From contig WBZZ01000820.1 of NCBI GenBank assembly GCA_019918135.1, positions 123,501-187,500 on the forward strand: a stretch of 64,000 bases of DNA. Direction: 5' to 3'. Under the pieces are notes generated by a model. The model made no database searches, was not told the origin of the DNA, and saw only the letters and a list, made by a program, of their open reading frames with translations. Below, in pieces: positions 1-10,194 of this stretch. The translations under genes and the position numbers were made by a program. Each line of letters opens with the position of its first letter. Position 1 is the stretch's first letter. The stretch comes from Paulinella micropora (taxonomy: Eukaryota > Cercozoa > Imbricatea > Euglyphida > Paulinellidae).

Positions 1-2702
1 AGCTTCCTTCTCGGCCTCGCGGGGGGGCCGGGCAGTGTCCGCCGCGCGGGGGGAGAGCCCGCCCAACCCCCAGGCCAGGTTCGTGCACGCGAGTGCGTAG
101 ACCTCGGACGGCCCCGTGGGCCCGGGGGCGGGGAAGAACGGGCACAGGTACACGGGTCCCGCGGGGGGCGCGGCCCCGCGCGCGATCAGCGCCAGCCGGC
201 CGCCGCGACCGCGCACCCCGGCGCCCAGCGCCGGGCAAAGGCGGCGCAGGCAGTAGTCCAGGAGGGGCAGGTCGGTGTCCGGCGTAAAGCGGTGGCAGTT
301 GCTGAGCTCGACGCGGCAGCGCGACGCGCGCAGCAGCCTGGCCGTCCCGTTCCAGAACTCGGCGCTGCAACCCGGGTCGTACAGCGCCCGGGCCGGCAGC
401 AGGCGCGCCAGGGCACGCCCCGCCCGGCCGTACGCGGCCGCCGGCTCGGTCGGGCCGGCGGGCGGCGGCGCCCAGCGCTGCCCCAAAGCGTCGATCAGCA
501 CGTCCAGCAGCCCGGCGGGGGCCCCGCACAGCCACGCCAGCAGCAGCGCGTCCGCCGCCTCGCCGGCGCTGCCCCCCGCCCGGGCCAGGGCCTCGGGCCC
601 GGCCGTACCCTCGGCCACGGCGCACGCCAGCTGCCAGAGGACCAGCACCAGCTCGCTGCGCGGCGCAAAGTCACGCCACGCCAGCTCGGCCAGCCAGGGC
701 GAATCCCGGCCGCCGGCCGCCGCGTACGGGATGCGCCAGGGCACCTCCAGCTGCCGGTCGGTGCCGCCCCCCCGCAGCAGGCACAAGGAGCGCTGGCGCA
801 GCGGGGCGGCCGGCCGGCCGGCCCAGCCCCCGGGCTCCGCCAGGCGCAGCACTAGCTCGGCGCGGTCGCGGTCCGCCGACACGACCGACAGGGAGCCCCG
901 TTCCAGGCCCCACACCGTCTGCACCCCGCGCTCGCGCCAGCGTGCCTGCAGCGCTCGCCACAGCTTGCACCAGAAGTACGCCAGCGGCCGGGCGTCTCCG
1001 GACTCGGGGTCCAGCAGTCCCGTCACCCGGCCGCGGCCGGCCAGTCATCGTCGCGGGCAGCACACAGCTTGCACCAGAAGTACGCCAGCGGCCGGGCATC
1101 TCCGGACTCGGGGTCCAGCAGTCTCGTCGCCCGGCCGCGACCAGCCAGTCATCGTCAGAGGGGCGAACCGTGCGTGCCGCTCGCTTCCGACAGCGCACGC
1201 CGCTCCTCGGGCCCGGTCGTCGCGGGCAGCACAAAGAGGCACGTGCCCAGGCGCCGCCGCCAGTACTCGGACCCCGGTCCCCTAAACAGTGGCGCCAGCG
1301 ACGCCGCCACGCCGCGGCGTGCGGCGGGCTCGTCCGGGAACGACACGACCAGCCACGGCAGCAGCTGCGGGTCCGCGTCCAGTGCCGTCCGCAGCGCGTC
1401 CCACGGTTCTGCGCCGCCCGGCGGCCAGGCCACCCACAGGCCGGGCGGCGCGGACCCCGGGGCCAGCAGTTGGGTGAGGTTCGCGGGGGAGCCCCACGCC
1501 GTCCGGGCGCCCCAGGCCGCGCACCACTGCCGCACGTAGGCAGGGGGCGGGCCGCCCAGGGACATATAGCAGGGCCGAACGCCGCCGCTCCCCCCGGGCG
1601 GCCGGCCGCGCGCGCCCGTGAGCAGGGCCCAGACCACGAGCAGCCGCGCGCGTTCGTCTTCGTCGGCGGCCAGGGCCCACACGGGGCCCAGCTGGTGCTG
1701 CAGCAGCGCAAACAACACGCCCCTCACCCGCTGCACCCGCAGCTGGCACCAGGACTGGCCGCCGAGCCCCGCCGCCACGTCCCGCACGTGCCGCTCCAAC
1801 TGCGCGCAGCCCGGCAGCGACACGGGCCAGGCCCCGCCGAGCGCCGGCCGCCCCGGGTCCAGCGCGGCCCTAAAGTCCTGGAGCGCCGGGCCGCCCAGCC
1901 GCTCGGCGCGCCCCGGCTCCGCCGGCCGGCCCTGCAGCCACTGGCTCACGTGCTGGTCGTGCGGGTCGAACACCCAGCCCCCGGGCGGCGTGTCCTGCCG
2001 CCGCAGCCACCGCAGCGCCGCCGCGACGCTCGCGTCCTGGAACGAGGCGTCGCCGCGCTGGACCAGGCACCACGGGCCCAGCGCTGCGTTGTCCGCAGTC
2101 GCCACCCACGCGTCCGGGTAGCGCAGTGGCAGGGTGGCCTGCGCGGGCGCGGCCGGCCCCGGCCGCGCCCAGTAGCAGTGCTGGCCCTCCTCCGCGACCA
2201 AGCGCCACACCTCGTGCGTGTCACCCGTGACCAGGGCCGCCACTACCTGCAGGCCGGGGGCGGTGCGCTGGCCGCTGGGTCTCGTCTGGCTCAGCACGTG
2301 CCGCAGGACCTGCCAGCCCAGAAAAACGGCCGCGGGGTCCGGATTCAGGTCCGCTGTCAGGCACTGGCGCTGGAGGTAGGCCGCGCTCAACCCCACGCGC
2401 AGGCGGGCCTCTTGCGCCGGGGTAGTTACCTCCGCCAAGCTGTGCTGTGGCTGGGCGCTCAGCAGCAAAGACGTCCAGGCGTGGTCGGCCACGTGCTGGT
2501 TCTGCAGGAACAGCGCAAAGCGTGACCAGGCGTGGTCGATCGTGCTCGCACAGCCGCGCTGTTCCGGGGGAGTCGGGCCTAGCAGCGCCTGCACAGCGCT
2601 CACAAACCAGGCCGGGTACGGCCAGGCCGGCGCGGCTGCCGGCCCGGCGGGCGGGCCCGACGGGGGCGGCGCTGCGCTCCGGGCTAGCAGAGCACGCGTC
2701 AT
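1..2702 (-). CDS. Unrecognised protein, partial and frame-interrupted
   Basis: I do not recognise this protein. On the minus strand an ATG at 2702 opens a frame to 1155, and a second frame is open from 1044 down past the left edge, so the C-terminus is outside the window. Both halves have protein-like composition (for example WRDFAPRSELVLVLWQLACA in the lower half), with many Trp and Leu and no obvious signal peptide or repeat. Between the halves, at 961-1155, lies an imperfect 104-bp tandem duplication, and the reading frame changes across it, with stop codons TGA at 1155 and 1047. It could be a pseudogene, an intron-containing gene or a local assembly fault. It is divergent to the BspA-like gene starting at 3007. 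The long plus-strand frames across it are antisense shadows of a GC-rich gene. Confidence 0.55.
961..1155. repeat. Imperfect 104-bp tandem duplication
   Basis: The stretch beginning cagcttgcaccagaagtacg at 961 recurs at 1065, a period of 104 bp, and the second copy runs to about 1155 with several substitutions. Because 104 is not a multiple of three, the duplication shifts the frame of the minus-strand gene that contains it. The substitutions suggest the duplication is not brand new. Confidence 0.85.
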
Positions 2703-3006
2703 GGTTCTTTCTGGAGCCGACGGGACCCGCGCGCCGGCCACGCCCGCCCCCCTCCCCCGGGCTGGCAGGGGACGTCCCCTGGCCGCGGCGCGCTGCCCCC
2801 CCCCCCCCCCCGCCACGCCTCCCGGGGGGGGGGGCGTGCTGCTCCCCCCCTCCTCCTCCCCGCTCCCGCCTCCCTCCCCGCGCGCGGCCACCGGGCCGCG
2901 GCCCGGGGGGGTGCGTCCGGCCGGCGGCAGGGGAGGCGGGACGCCGTGCCCGCATCCCCCTGGCCACCCTTCCCCCACCTGCTAAACCACCAGCCCCTGG
3001 CTACAG
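2703..3006. promoter_or_regulatory. Divergent intergenic/promoter region with poly-C and poly-G runs
   Basis: These 304 bp separate two divergent start codons, so they must hold both promoters. Visible features are a run of 16 C at 2796-2811, a run of 11 G at 2824-2834, further CT-rich stretches, and the leader string ctgctaaaccacc about 25 bp before the ATG at 3007. That leader recurs before the paralogous genes A and B. I see no TATA box. Confidence 0.5.
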
Positions 3007-5153
3007 ATGCACCCCGCCTCCGCCCGCCAGCTGTGGCGCCCGTGGCCCCTCCTCCTGCTGTGCGGGTGGCTCCGGGCCGCCGGCGCCGGGTGCCCGTACC
3101 CCGTGCAGTGCCCGACGCCAGAGGAGGCGTGCCCCTCGGTCGTGTGCCCCGGCGGCGCCACGATCCTGGAAATCACGACGGCGGCCCCGCAGGACACGTT
3201 CGTGTGGCCGCTCTGGCCGTCCGCCGCCCCGGGGCGCCGCCGCCGCCAGGCCCAGGCCGCCGTCCCGACGTCGTTCACGGTCGACTGGGGGGACGGCTCG
3301 CCCCCCACGCAGTGCCTGGACGCCGGCGCCGCGCCGTGCGCGCACACGTACGCTGCTCCCGGCACGTACACGGTGACGGCGGACCCCGGCGGACGCTACC
3401 CCGTGCGCGGCTGGGCGCTGACGCACGTCTGGCACGCCACGGCGCCCGCGGGCCTGCGGCTGGACGCCATCGTGCAGTGGGGGAGCTGCGCTTCCACGAG
3501 ACGAGCGGCTACCACCTGTACGCGGCGCCTGGGCTCGCGTACGTGCTGCCATTGAATGTGCTGCAGGACACGGGGCTCGTGCAGCGCTGGGACTACAGCT
3601 TCGCTCGCCTGACCACTACGCTGACGGACGTGAGCTACGGGCTCAATGTGTCGGCCGCCGAGTCGGTGGTAGGCCTGTTCGAGAACTCCACTGGCCTGCA
3701 GAGCCTGTGGGGCACACGAGGCTGGGACACGCGCCGGCTGCGTAACGCCAGCCGCGCGTTCGCGGGCCTGCCGGCGCTGACCGAGCTCGACTTGTCGCGC
3801 TGGGACACCGCCCTGCTCGAGGACGTGAGCGAACTGTTTGCGGGCGGCGCGGCGCTCACGTGGACGGGGGTCGGCGGCTGGACGTCGCTGCCGAGCCTGT
3901 CGCGCTTCTCGGGGCTGTTCGCGGGCCTAGGCAGCGACTTCCGGGAGGCGCTCACTGGCTGGTCGATTCCCACGCTCGCGCCGGGCTCGGCCGATTGCAC
4001 ACGGCTGGCGCCGTACACGGCGCTCGGCCAAGCGCACTGGCCCGCCGCGTGCTCGCGCTCGCTCTTCCTAGCGCTCGTGCGCACGCCAGCCACCAACGTC
4101 CTGGCCACGCTGACGCTGTCGCCCACGGCCGGCCCCGGCCAGGGCGGCACGTACGGCGTGGACTGGGGGGACGGGTCGGCGCCCGGCTCGTGCGCGCACG
4201 CCAACGGCGCCGTCTGCAGCCACACGTACGCCGGCGCTGGCGACTACTGGCTGCGCCTGAGCGGCCGCGTGGACGGGCTGCGGTACGTGGAGGGCGCTTG
4301 TGTCGTGGACGTGGTGGCCTGGGGTGACGTGCAGCTATACCACCCGGTAAGCAGCACGACCCCACTCTTCACGCGGGCGCCTAATCCTTCCCCTGCCAAG
4401 GAGTTCCTGCTGCGCTACCTGGCGCCGACGGCCGGCACGCGGGCCCTGCACGGCGTGGCGCCTGAGTACCTGCTGTACAAAATGAGCGAGTTCGTGGGCG
4501 ACGCGCGCGACTTGGACTGGTCGTGGCTTACGCCCGCCACGCACCCCAACGGCTTCCTCCGCCTGTTTCAGGACTGCGCCAAGTTCAACCAGGACCTCGG
4601 CGGCTGGAACACGAGCGGCGTCGCTAGCCTCGAACGCACCTTCTTCCGGGCGTTGATTTTCAACGGCAGCATCGGGGGCTGGAACACGAGCCAGGTCACC
4701 AGCCTAGCTGGGACGTTCAGTAGCGCATACGCCTTTAACCAACCGATCGACAGCTGGGACATAAGGAGGGTCACCACCATGTTCTGGGCCTTCGCAAATG
4801 CGTACGCCTTTAATCAGCCGATCGGTAGCTGGAACACAAGCAGTGTCTCTAGTTTAGTCTCCACTTTCATGTGTAAACCCGCGGCTTCGTGTGTTTTTAA
4901 CCAGCCGCTGGGCAGCTGGGACGTGTCGGCCGCTATGGCGACCTCTGATATAGGGAACATGTTCGGTGGCAACTGTGTGTTCGATCAGAATCTCACTGCC
5001 TGGAACGTTGCTTCTTCGCCATACGGCGCAAGTGTTTGCACACAAATCTTCCAGCCTTACGGGGTGTACCAGCTCGGCGTAGGTGTCAGGCTGAGCAACC
5101 TGCCCGCTCTCTGCACAAGCTCCTACGTGCGCGCATGTGGTACAACTGTCTAA
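3007..5153 (+). CDS. Secreted PKD and BspA-type (DUF285) repeat surface protein, paralog 1
   Basis: A probable cell-surface or secreted protein of about 715 residues. The ATG at 3007 is followed by a signal peptide (hydrophobic run PLLLLCGWL, cleavage near AGAGC). Next come a Cys-rich segment, a PKD-like domain (WGDGS...HTY...PGTYTV), a middle region with a second PKD-like motif (VDWGDGSAPGSC...HTYAGAGDYW), and about seven 24-25-residue BspA-type repeats of the form FNQPIGSWNTSSVSSL. The tail has several Cys and the stop is TAA at 5153. The frame breaks once near 3479-3484, where this copy has five G and its paralogs have six, so a homopolymer miscall is likely. It was the donor of the 3' fragment found at both array junctions. 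BspA/DUF285 repeats form an elongated LRR-like solenoid; the ligand is unknown. An AATAAA at 5611 probably ends the transcript. Confidence 0.8.
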
Positions 5154-5722
5154 GAAACTAGGCCGGGCACACCAGAAACACTCGCGCGGGGAGGAGCCAG
5201 GGGCAAAGCAACAGGCCTCTTGCCTTCTGGTGCTGGCTTGGCTTTGGCACCGCCCAGGAGAGAGTATCACCGGGGGCAGGCTAGTTCTGGGGGAGGGGGA
5301 GGGGGAAGGAAGGAGATGGAACGAGAGGGTGCTCCCGCCTTCCTACCTGCGCAGCGCCGGCGAAAGACGCGGAGCTAGAGCCAGTGAAAAAGGACACTGC
5401 TACAGCTAGAGGAGGCGAGCAGGCACCCCTCCCCTGAGCCAGCCTGCTCTGGCGCCGGACGTACGCCTCTCTCGGGGAGGCTCTCCATGGGGGGAGCGGA
5501 GCGGAGGTCTTCCCTCCCTTCCTTCGTGCCCCCTTTTGTCCCTCCCTCTTATTCCTCTCTCGGCCCGCGCTGACCTTCTTGCCCCTCCCGTCTGTCTAGT
5601 GTAATGTCTAAATAAAGAGACCTGGCTAGGAAGAATTGTCGGGGCCTCTTGCGTGTTGTCCAGTTTTCCTCTCTGTCCCTCCGGAGCTCTGGGTTAGCCC
5701 CGAGGAGGGCCTGGACGACGCC
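5154..5722 (+). other. Intergenic: 3' UTR of BspA paralog 1 and kinase leader
   Basis: No convincing gene is present. The tract contains a CT/GA-rich part and, at 5611-5616, AATAAA preceded by gtgtaatgtcta, the likely poly(A) signal of the upstream gene. The same tract recurs at 15,346-15,913 (AATAAA at 15,802) and 25,525-26,093 (AATAAA at 25,982). Confidence 0.6.
5611..5616 (+). terminator. Polyadenylation signal AATAAA (copies at 15802 and 25982)
   Basis: AATAAA lies about 460 bp after the stop of BspA paralog 1 and about 110 bp before the kinase ATG. It is a rare AT-rich island in very GC-rich sequence and is preserved in all three units. Confidence 0.5.
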
Positions 5723-7084
5723 ATGGCCAGCGGGAGCAAGCGCCGCCGCCTCGACGACCCGCCCCCTCCGCAGGCGCCGCCGCCCCCGTTGACGAGCAGG
5801 TTCGTCTGCGACGCGACCAGGCGCTGTAGCCACTGCTACCGAGCCGGGTCATGTAGCCCGTGCCGTTCGTGCCGGCAGCGCAAGCTGTTTGAACCAGCGG
5901 GAGACATCCGGGCAGCCACGTTGACGGTGCAACAGTGGACCACTGCGGAAAGACGGGGGAATCCTCCCCTGTCCTTCCAGCAAGTGAAACTTTCGTCGGA
6001 GGCCGCGGGGTTTGGCTCGTATGCTCTCTTCCGCACTACCCAGGCCGAGTTCGAAGCCTTGTACCCGCCGCGCCTGACCGCTAGCTGGCTCAAGCCGGGC
6101 TCCGTCTTGCTCCTGCGCCGGCCGGGGCTAGTCCTGAAAAGCCTAGACCGGGGTCCCTTCGCTGGGGGGCCAACGCCTGCCTGCCTCGATTATTGGCACC
6201 TGCAACACCGTTTAGCGCAGGCGGGGCTAGCCCCCGCGGTCCACGGCTTCTTGCAGGTAGCGGACGCGCCGGTAGCTACCTGCTGGCTCGTCATGGACCT
6301 CGTCCGGGGGCCCACCCCGTGCCTGGACCTGCAGCGAATTAGTCGCAGGCTCGCCTGGATGGCCGAGACCGACAGAGAATGGAGGGATTCCTACGGAGGC
6401 TGCTCGACTTCTCGGTCGATCCACTGCCGCTCTTGCACGCGGATCTACAGCCCGCCAATCTCGCCTTGAACGCGCAGCGAGACTGGCGGCTGCTGGATCC
6501 AGACCCCCCAGTTCTGCCACCGGCTCTGCCTACCTACGGACGCCGACGTGAAAGCTTACGGGCTGACCATCAGGCTCTCCAACCTGCTGAGCTTCGTCGC
6601 GAACAGCTACGGTCGCCTACGTCCGGAGCTGCGGCCGGTGCTGTGGCCACTCGTGTTTGACCTCCTGCGCGGGCCTGGCGCACAGGCGACCTTTAACCGC
6701 TGTGCTCGCTGGTGGCAGCAGGAGCTGACTGACAGGAGGCCCAAGGGACCGTTCACCCAGGCCAGGCATTACTTGGCGTTCCACCAGTTACCTGGCCCGG
6801 TGTTGTGCGACCCAGGGGTACACACAGGCCTCCGGGTCACGCTGCCTTTGATCACCGACGCGTGGTGGCACCCAGACGGGAGGCCTAAATGGTCTCACGC
6901 GTCGGTGTCGTCGGACGAAGAGAGGAGGTCAGTCCCGGAGTTTCTGTCGGCACTGGTGCGCCTCGCCTACGGCTGGTCCGACGAGACCTCACGCGCCAGA
7001 TCATTCCAGCAGAAAGAGCTTCCTCTCACGCGCCAGAGCATTCCAGCAGAAAGTGCTTCCCCCGGTGGCGGCGGCCAGTTTTAG
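5723..7084 (+). CDS. Kinase-like protein with Cys-rich N-terminus, frame-interrupted (unit 1)
   Basis: The N-terminus after the ATG at 5723 has a basic cluster (KRRRLDD), a Pro-rich stretch and a Cys-rich knuckle (CSHCYRAGSCSPCRSC). Kinase-fold signatures follow: WLVMDLVRG as the hinge near 6280-6310, HADLQPANL near 6436-6462 matching the HxDLxxxN catalytic loop of protein-kinase/APH-like enzymes, and LLDPD near 6490-6504 in the place of the DFG motif. The catalytic-loop part lies in a different frame from the parts before and after it. One base appears missing near 6375 and one C extra in the C6 run near 6505, so the two shifts cancel. Both shifts are identical in all three units, so they predate the amplification. 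A clear Gly-rich loop was not found. Activity is doubtful unless the breaks are corrected or spliced. Confidence 0.6.
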
Positions 7085-7489
7085 CAGTGTCCTAAGGTCA
7101 CAGTGTCCTTAGGTCAGAGTGTCCTCGGGTAGCGGCCCGTGGTTAAGCCTGTCCCAGGCAGCTAGATTCAGTCTTTTACTTGGGGCAGGTGCTGTCGGCT
7201 TCTGCTGGGCGTGGACTAAGTCAGTAGTACTAAACTCCAGTAAGTGGTCAGCTTCCTGTCCACCGCGCTACGTCCACGATGTAGCTCGTCGTCGCCGGAG
7301 GGGAGGGCTGGGTTACCAGGGAGAGGGGGAGGCCAGGGGGGGGCCAGGGGGAAGAGTCCCTTCTCTTCGCTCTCCCCCGGGGCGCCATGCTGGCGGCGGA
7401 GGCGCTGGCGGCGGGGAGGGGGCACTGCTGCCCCTCACTCGGCCCCCCCCCCCCCGCCCTTGCTAAACCACCCGCCCCGGCTCCACCTG
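7085..7489 (+). other. Intergenic region before BspA gene A
   Basis: This contains two near-repeats of a short phrase (cagtgtcctaaggtca and cagtgtccttaggtca), a purine-rich block, a run of C at about 7443-7455 and the leader string tgctaaaccacc ahead of the ATG at 7490. No AATAAA was found. Equivalents are 17,276-17,677 and 27,456-27,860, with different C-run lengths. Confidence 0.5.
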
Positions 7490-9711
7490 ATGCACACCAG
7501 CCCGGCCTGCCGGCTGTGGCGCCTGGGGCGCCTGCTCTGGTGGTTCCGGGCCGCCAGCGCCAAGTGCCCTTACCCGCTCCAGTGCCCGACGCAGGCAGAG
7601 GCGTGCCCCCCGGTCGCGTGCCCCGGCGGCGCCACGATCCTGGAAATCACGACGGCGGCCCCGCATGACACGTTCGTGTGGCCCCTGTGGCCGCCCGCCG
7701 CGCCGGCCGGCCCCACGTCGTTCGTGGTAAACTGGGGGGACGGCTCCCCTCCCACGCCGTGCCTGGACGCCGTGCGCTGGCCTGCACGTACACGGTGACG
7801 GCGGACCCCCGCGGACGCTACCCCGTGCGCGGCTGGGCGCTGACGCCGGCCTGGCACGCCGCGGCGCCCGCGGGCCTGCGGCTAAACCGCCTCCTGCAGT
7901 GGGGCGAGCTGCGCTTCCACGAGACGAGCGGCTACCACCTGTACGCGGCGCCGGGGCTCATGTACGTGCCCTCGCTGGTCTGGCTGCCGGACGCCGGGCT
8001 CGTGCGGAGCTGGGACTACAGCTTCGCCCGCCTCACCACTCCGCTGCCGGACCTGAGCTACGGGCTCAACCTGTCGGGCGCCGTGTCGGCGGTCGGCCTG
8101 TTCGAGGGCTCCACCGGCCTGCGCTGCCTGGACGGCACGCAGGGCTGGGACACGCGCCGCCTGCGCAACGCCAGCCGGGCGTTCGCGAACCTGCCGGCGC
8201 TGGCCACGCTGGACCTGTCGCGCTGGCACACCGCCGCGCTCGAGGACGTGAGCGAGCTCTTGGCGGGCGGCGCGGCGCTCACGTGGACGGGGATCAGCGG
8301 CTGGACGTCGCTGCCGGGGCTGCGGCGCTTCGACCAACTGCTGGCGGGCGTCTCGCCCGACTTCCGGGAACTGGGGGCCTTCGCCAGGTGGGCGACCCCG
8401 GCGCTCGCGCCGGGCTCGGTCGACTGCACGCGGCTGGCGCCGTACACGGCGCTCAGCCAGGCGCACTGGCCCGCCGCGTGCTCGCGCTCGCTCTTCCTGG
8501 CGCTGGTGCGGGTGTCGTACCCTAGCGCCGTCTTCGCCCTGGCGCTGTCGCCCGCGGCCGGCCCGGGCGCCGCGTACGTCGTGGGCTGGGGGGACGGGTC
8601 GACGCCCGGCTCGTGCGCGCACGCCGACGGGGCCGTCTGCAACCACACGTACACGGGCGCCGGCGACTACTGGCTGCGCCTGAGCGGCCGCGTGGACGGG
8701 CTGTGGTACGTGGCCGGCGCGGAGGTCGTGGAAGTGGTCGCGTGGGGCGACGTGCAGCCGTACCACCCCGTCGGCAGCGGGACGCCGCTCTTCGTGCCCC
8801 CCGAACTTGACGAGTGTGGCGCGCTGCGCTACCTGGCACCTACGGCTGGCTCGCGCGCCCTGCGGGGCGTGGCGCCCGAGTACCTGCTGATCGGGATGGG
8901 CGAGTTTGTGGGTGACGCGCGCGACTGGGACTGGTCGTGGCTCACGCCCGCCACGCACCCCCAGGGCTTCCTCCACCTGTTTTACGGCTGCGCCAAGTTC
9001 AACCAGGACCTGGACGGCTGGAACACGAGCGGCGTGGCTAGCATCGCCTCCACCTTCCAGTATGCGTCGGCCTTCAACGGCAGCCTCGGGGGCTGGGACA
9101 CGAGCCAGGTCACCAGCCTGGGCTGGACTTTCAGCGGCGCGCGGGCCTTCAACCGGCCGATCGGCGGCTGGAACACGAGCCGGGTCACCAGCCTGCAGTC
9201 GACCTTCAACAAAGCGTACGCCTTTAATCAGCCGCTCGGCGGCTGGGACGTGAGCCGGGTCACCAGCCTGCAGACGACGTTCGCAAACGCGTACGCCTTT
9301 AACCAGCCGCCCGGCGGTTGGAACACGAGCCGGGTCACCGTGCTAGGGGCGGCGTTCCTGAATGCGTACGCCTTCAACCAGCCGATCGGCGGCTGGGACG
9401 TAAGCAGTGTCTTGTACTTGGGCTACGCTTTTGCCTGTGAACCAATGTGCCAGTGCGTGTTTAACCAGCCGCTGGGCAGCTGGAACGTGTCGGCTGCCAT
9501 GGCGACAGGGGACTATGCAGCAGTGTTCGGTGGCAACTGCGTCTTCGATCAGAACCTCACTGCCTGGCACGTAGCGGCCGGGAGCGCCACTACCTGCAGG
9601 CAGATGTTTCAGCCTAAAGGGGTTAGCCAGCCTGGCGTAGGTATCAGACCGAGCAACCTGCCAGCCCTGTGCAACGGCTCCTACGTGCAAGGGTGTGGTC
9701 GTATTCAGTAG
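7490..9711 (+). CDS. PKD/BspA-type repeat surface protein, gene A (unit 1)
   Basis: Translation from the ATG at 7490 gives a signal-like N-terminus (RLLWWFRAASA), the conserved Cys-rich segment and the first half of a PKD domain. The frame then breaks near 7775-7790, because about 25 nt present in the paralogs are missing. The downstream frame continues to TAG at 9711 with a second PKD motif (VGWGDGSTPGSC...HTYTGAGDYW) and about eight BspA-type repeats (for example FNQPLGGWDVSRVTSL), ending in the Cys-containing tail shared with paralogs 1 and B. The break is present in all three units, so it is old; the gene may be a pseudogene or may start downstream of the lesion. AATAAA at 9910 follows. 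Expected location is the cell surface or outside the cell. Confidence 0.7.
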
Positions 9712-10194
9712 CTAGGACACCAGTTACGGCGGAAACACTCGCGCGGGGGCCGAAACCCGGGGCAGAGCAGCAGCAGGTCCCTGGCATGCTGGTGCTCGCA
9801 GCACCGCCCAGCAGAGGTAGTTCTGGGAGAGGGGGACGCTTCTCTCTTCTGACCGGCGCAGCGAAACTTAGCCTAAATCTGGGACAGCTGCTGTGTGCAG
9901 CCTCTGCCTAATAAACTCGAGTTAGTGCCTAAGCTTTCTGTCCACGGACGTCCACCGCGCACATCGCCGCCAGCAGAGAGGAGTTTTTGCCCTCCTGTTT
10001 GGGGTCGGCCGGCCCGACGGACGGGGCCGCGGGCGGCGGGGAGGAAGGGGGACGGGAGGGTAGGGCGACAGGACGGGGGGGGGGGGGGGCGAGTCCTTTT
10101 GCTCCCTGCCCTGCCGCGCCACGCCGGCGGCCGGGGACGCCGTCTCCCCCCCTGGCCACCCTTCCCCCACCTGCTAAACCACCAAGCACGTGAG
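9712..10194 (+). other. Intergenic: 3' UTR of gene A and leader of gene B
   Basis: The tract holds AATAAA at 9910-9915, a G run of about 15 at 10,075-10,089 and the leader ctgctaaaccaccaag just before the ATG at 10,195. Equivalents are 19,899-20,381 (AATAAA at 20,097) and 30,083-30,564 (AATAAA at 30,281); the G run is 16 in both. No gene seen. Confidence 0.55.
9910..9915 (+). terminator. Polyadenylation signal AATAAA (copies at 20097 and 30281)
   Basis: AATAAA lies about 200 bp after the stop codon of gene A and is conserved in all units. It is a plausible 3'-end signal. Confidence 0.55.

Noticed and set aside
942-2525. Long plus-strand open frame across the left-edge gene
   Set aside because: Arg/Pro/Gln-rich composition typical of a shadow frame. 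The minus strand gives the protein-like sequence.
4570-5000. CRISPR array suggested by regularly spaced short repeats in BspA genes
   Set aside because: The ~72-75-bp periodicity encodes in-frame protein repeats with coding-type variation and has no unique spacers.
7882-8976. Long minus-strand open frames antisense to BspA genes (also near 18,070 and 28,253)
   Set aside because: They mirror the plus-strand codon pattern of a GC-rich gene, are full of Arg/Ala/Pro, and have no domain or start context.
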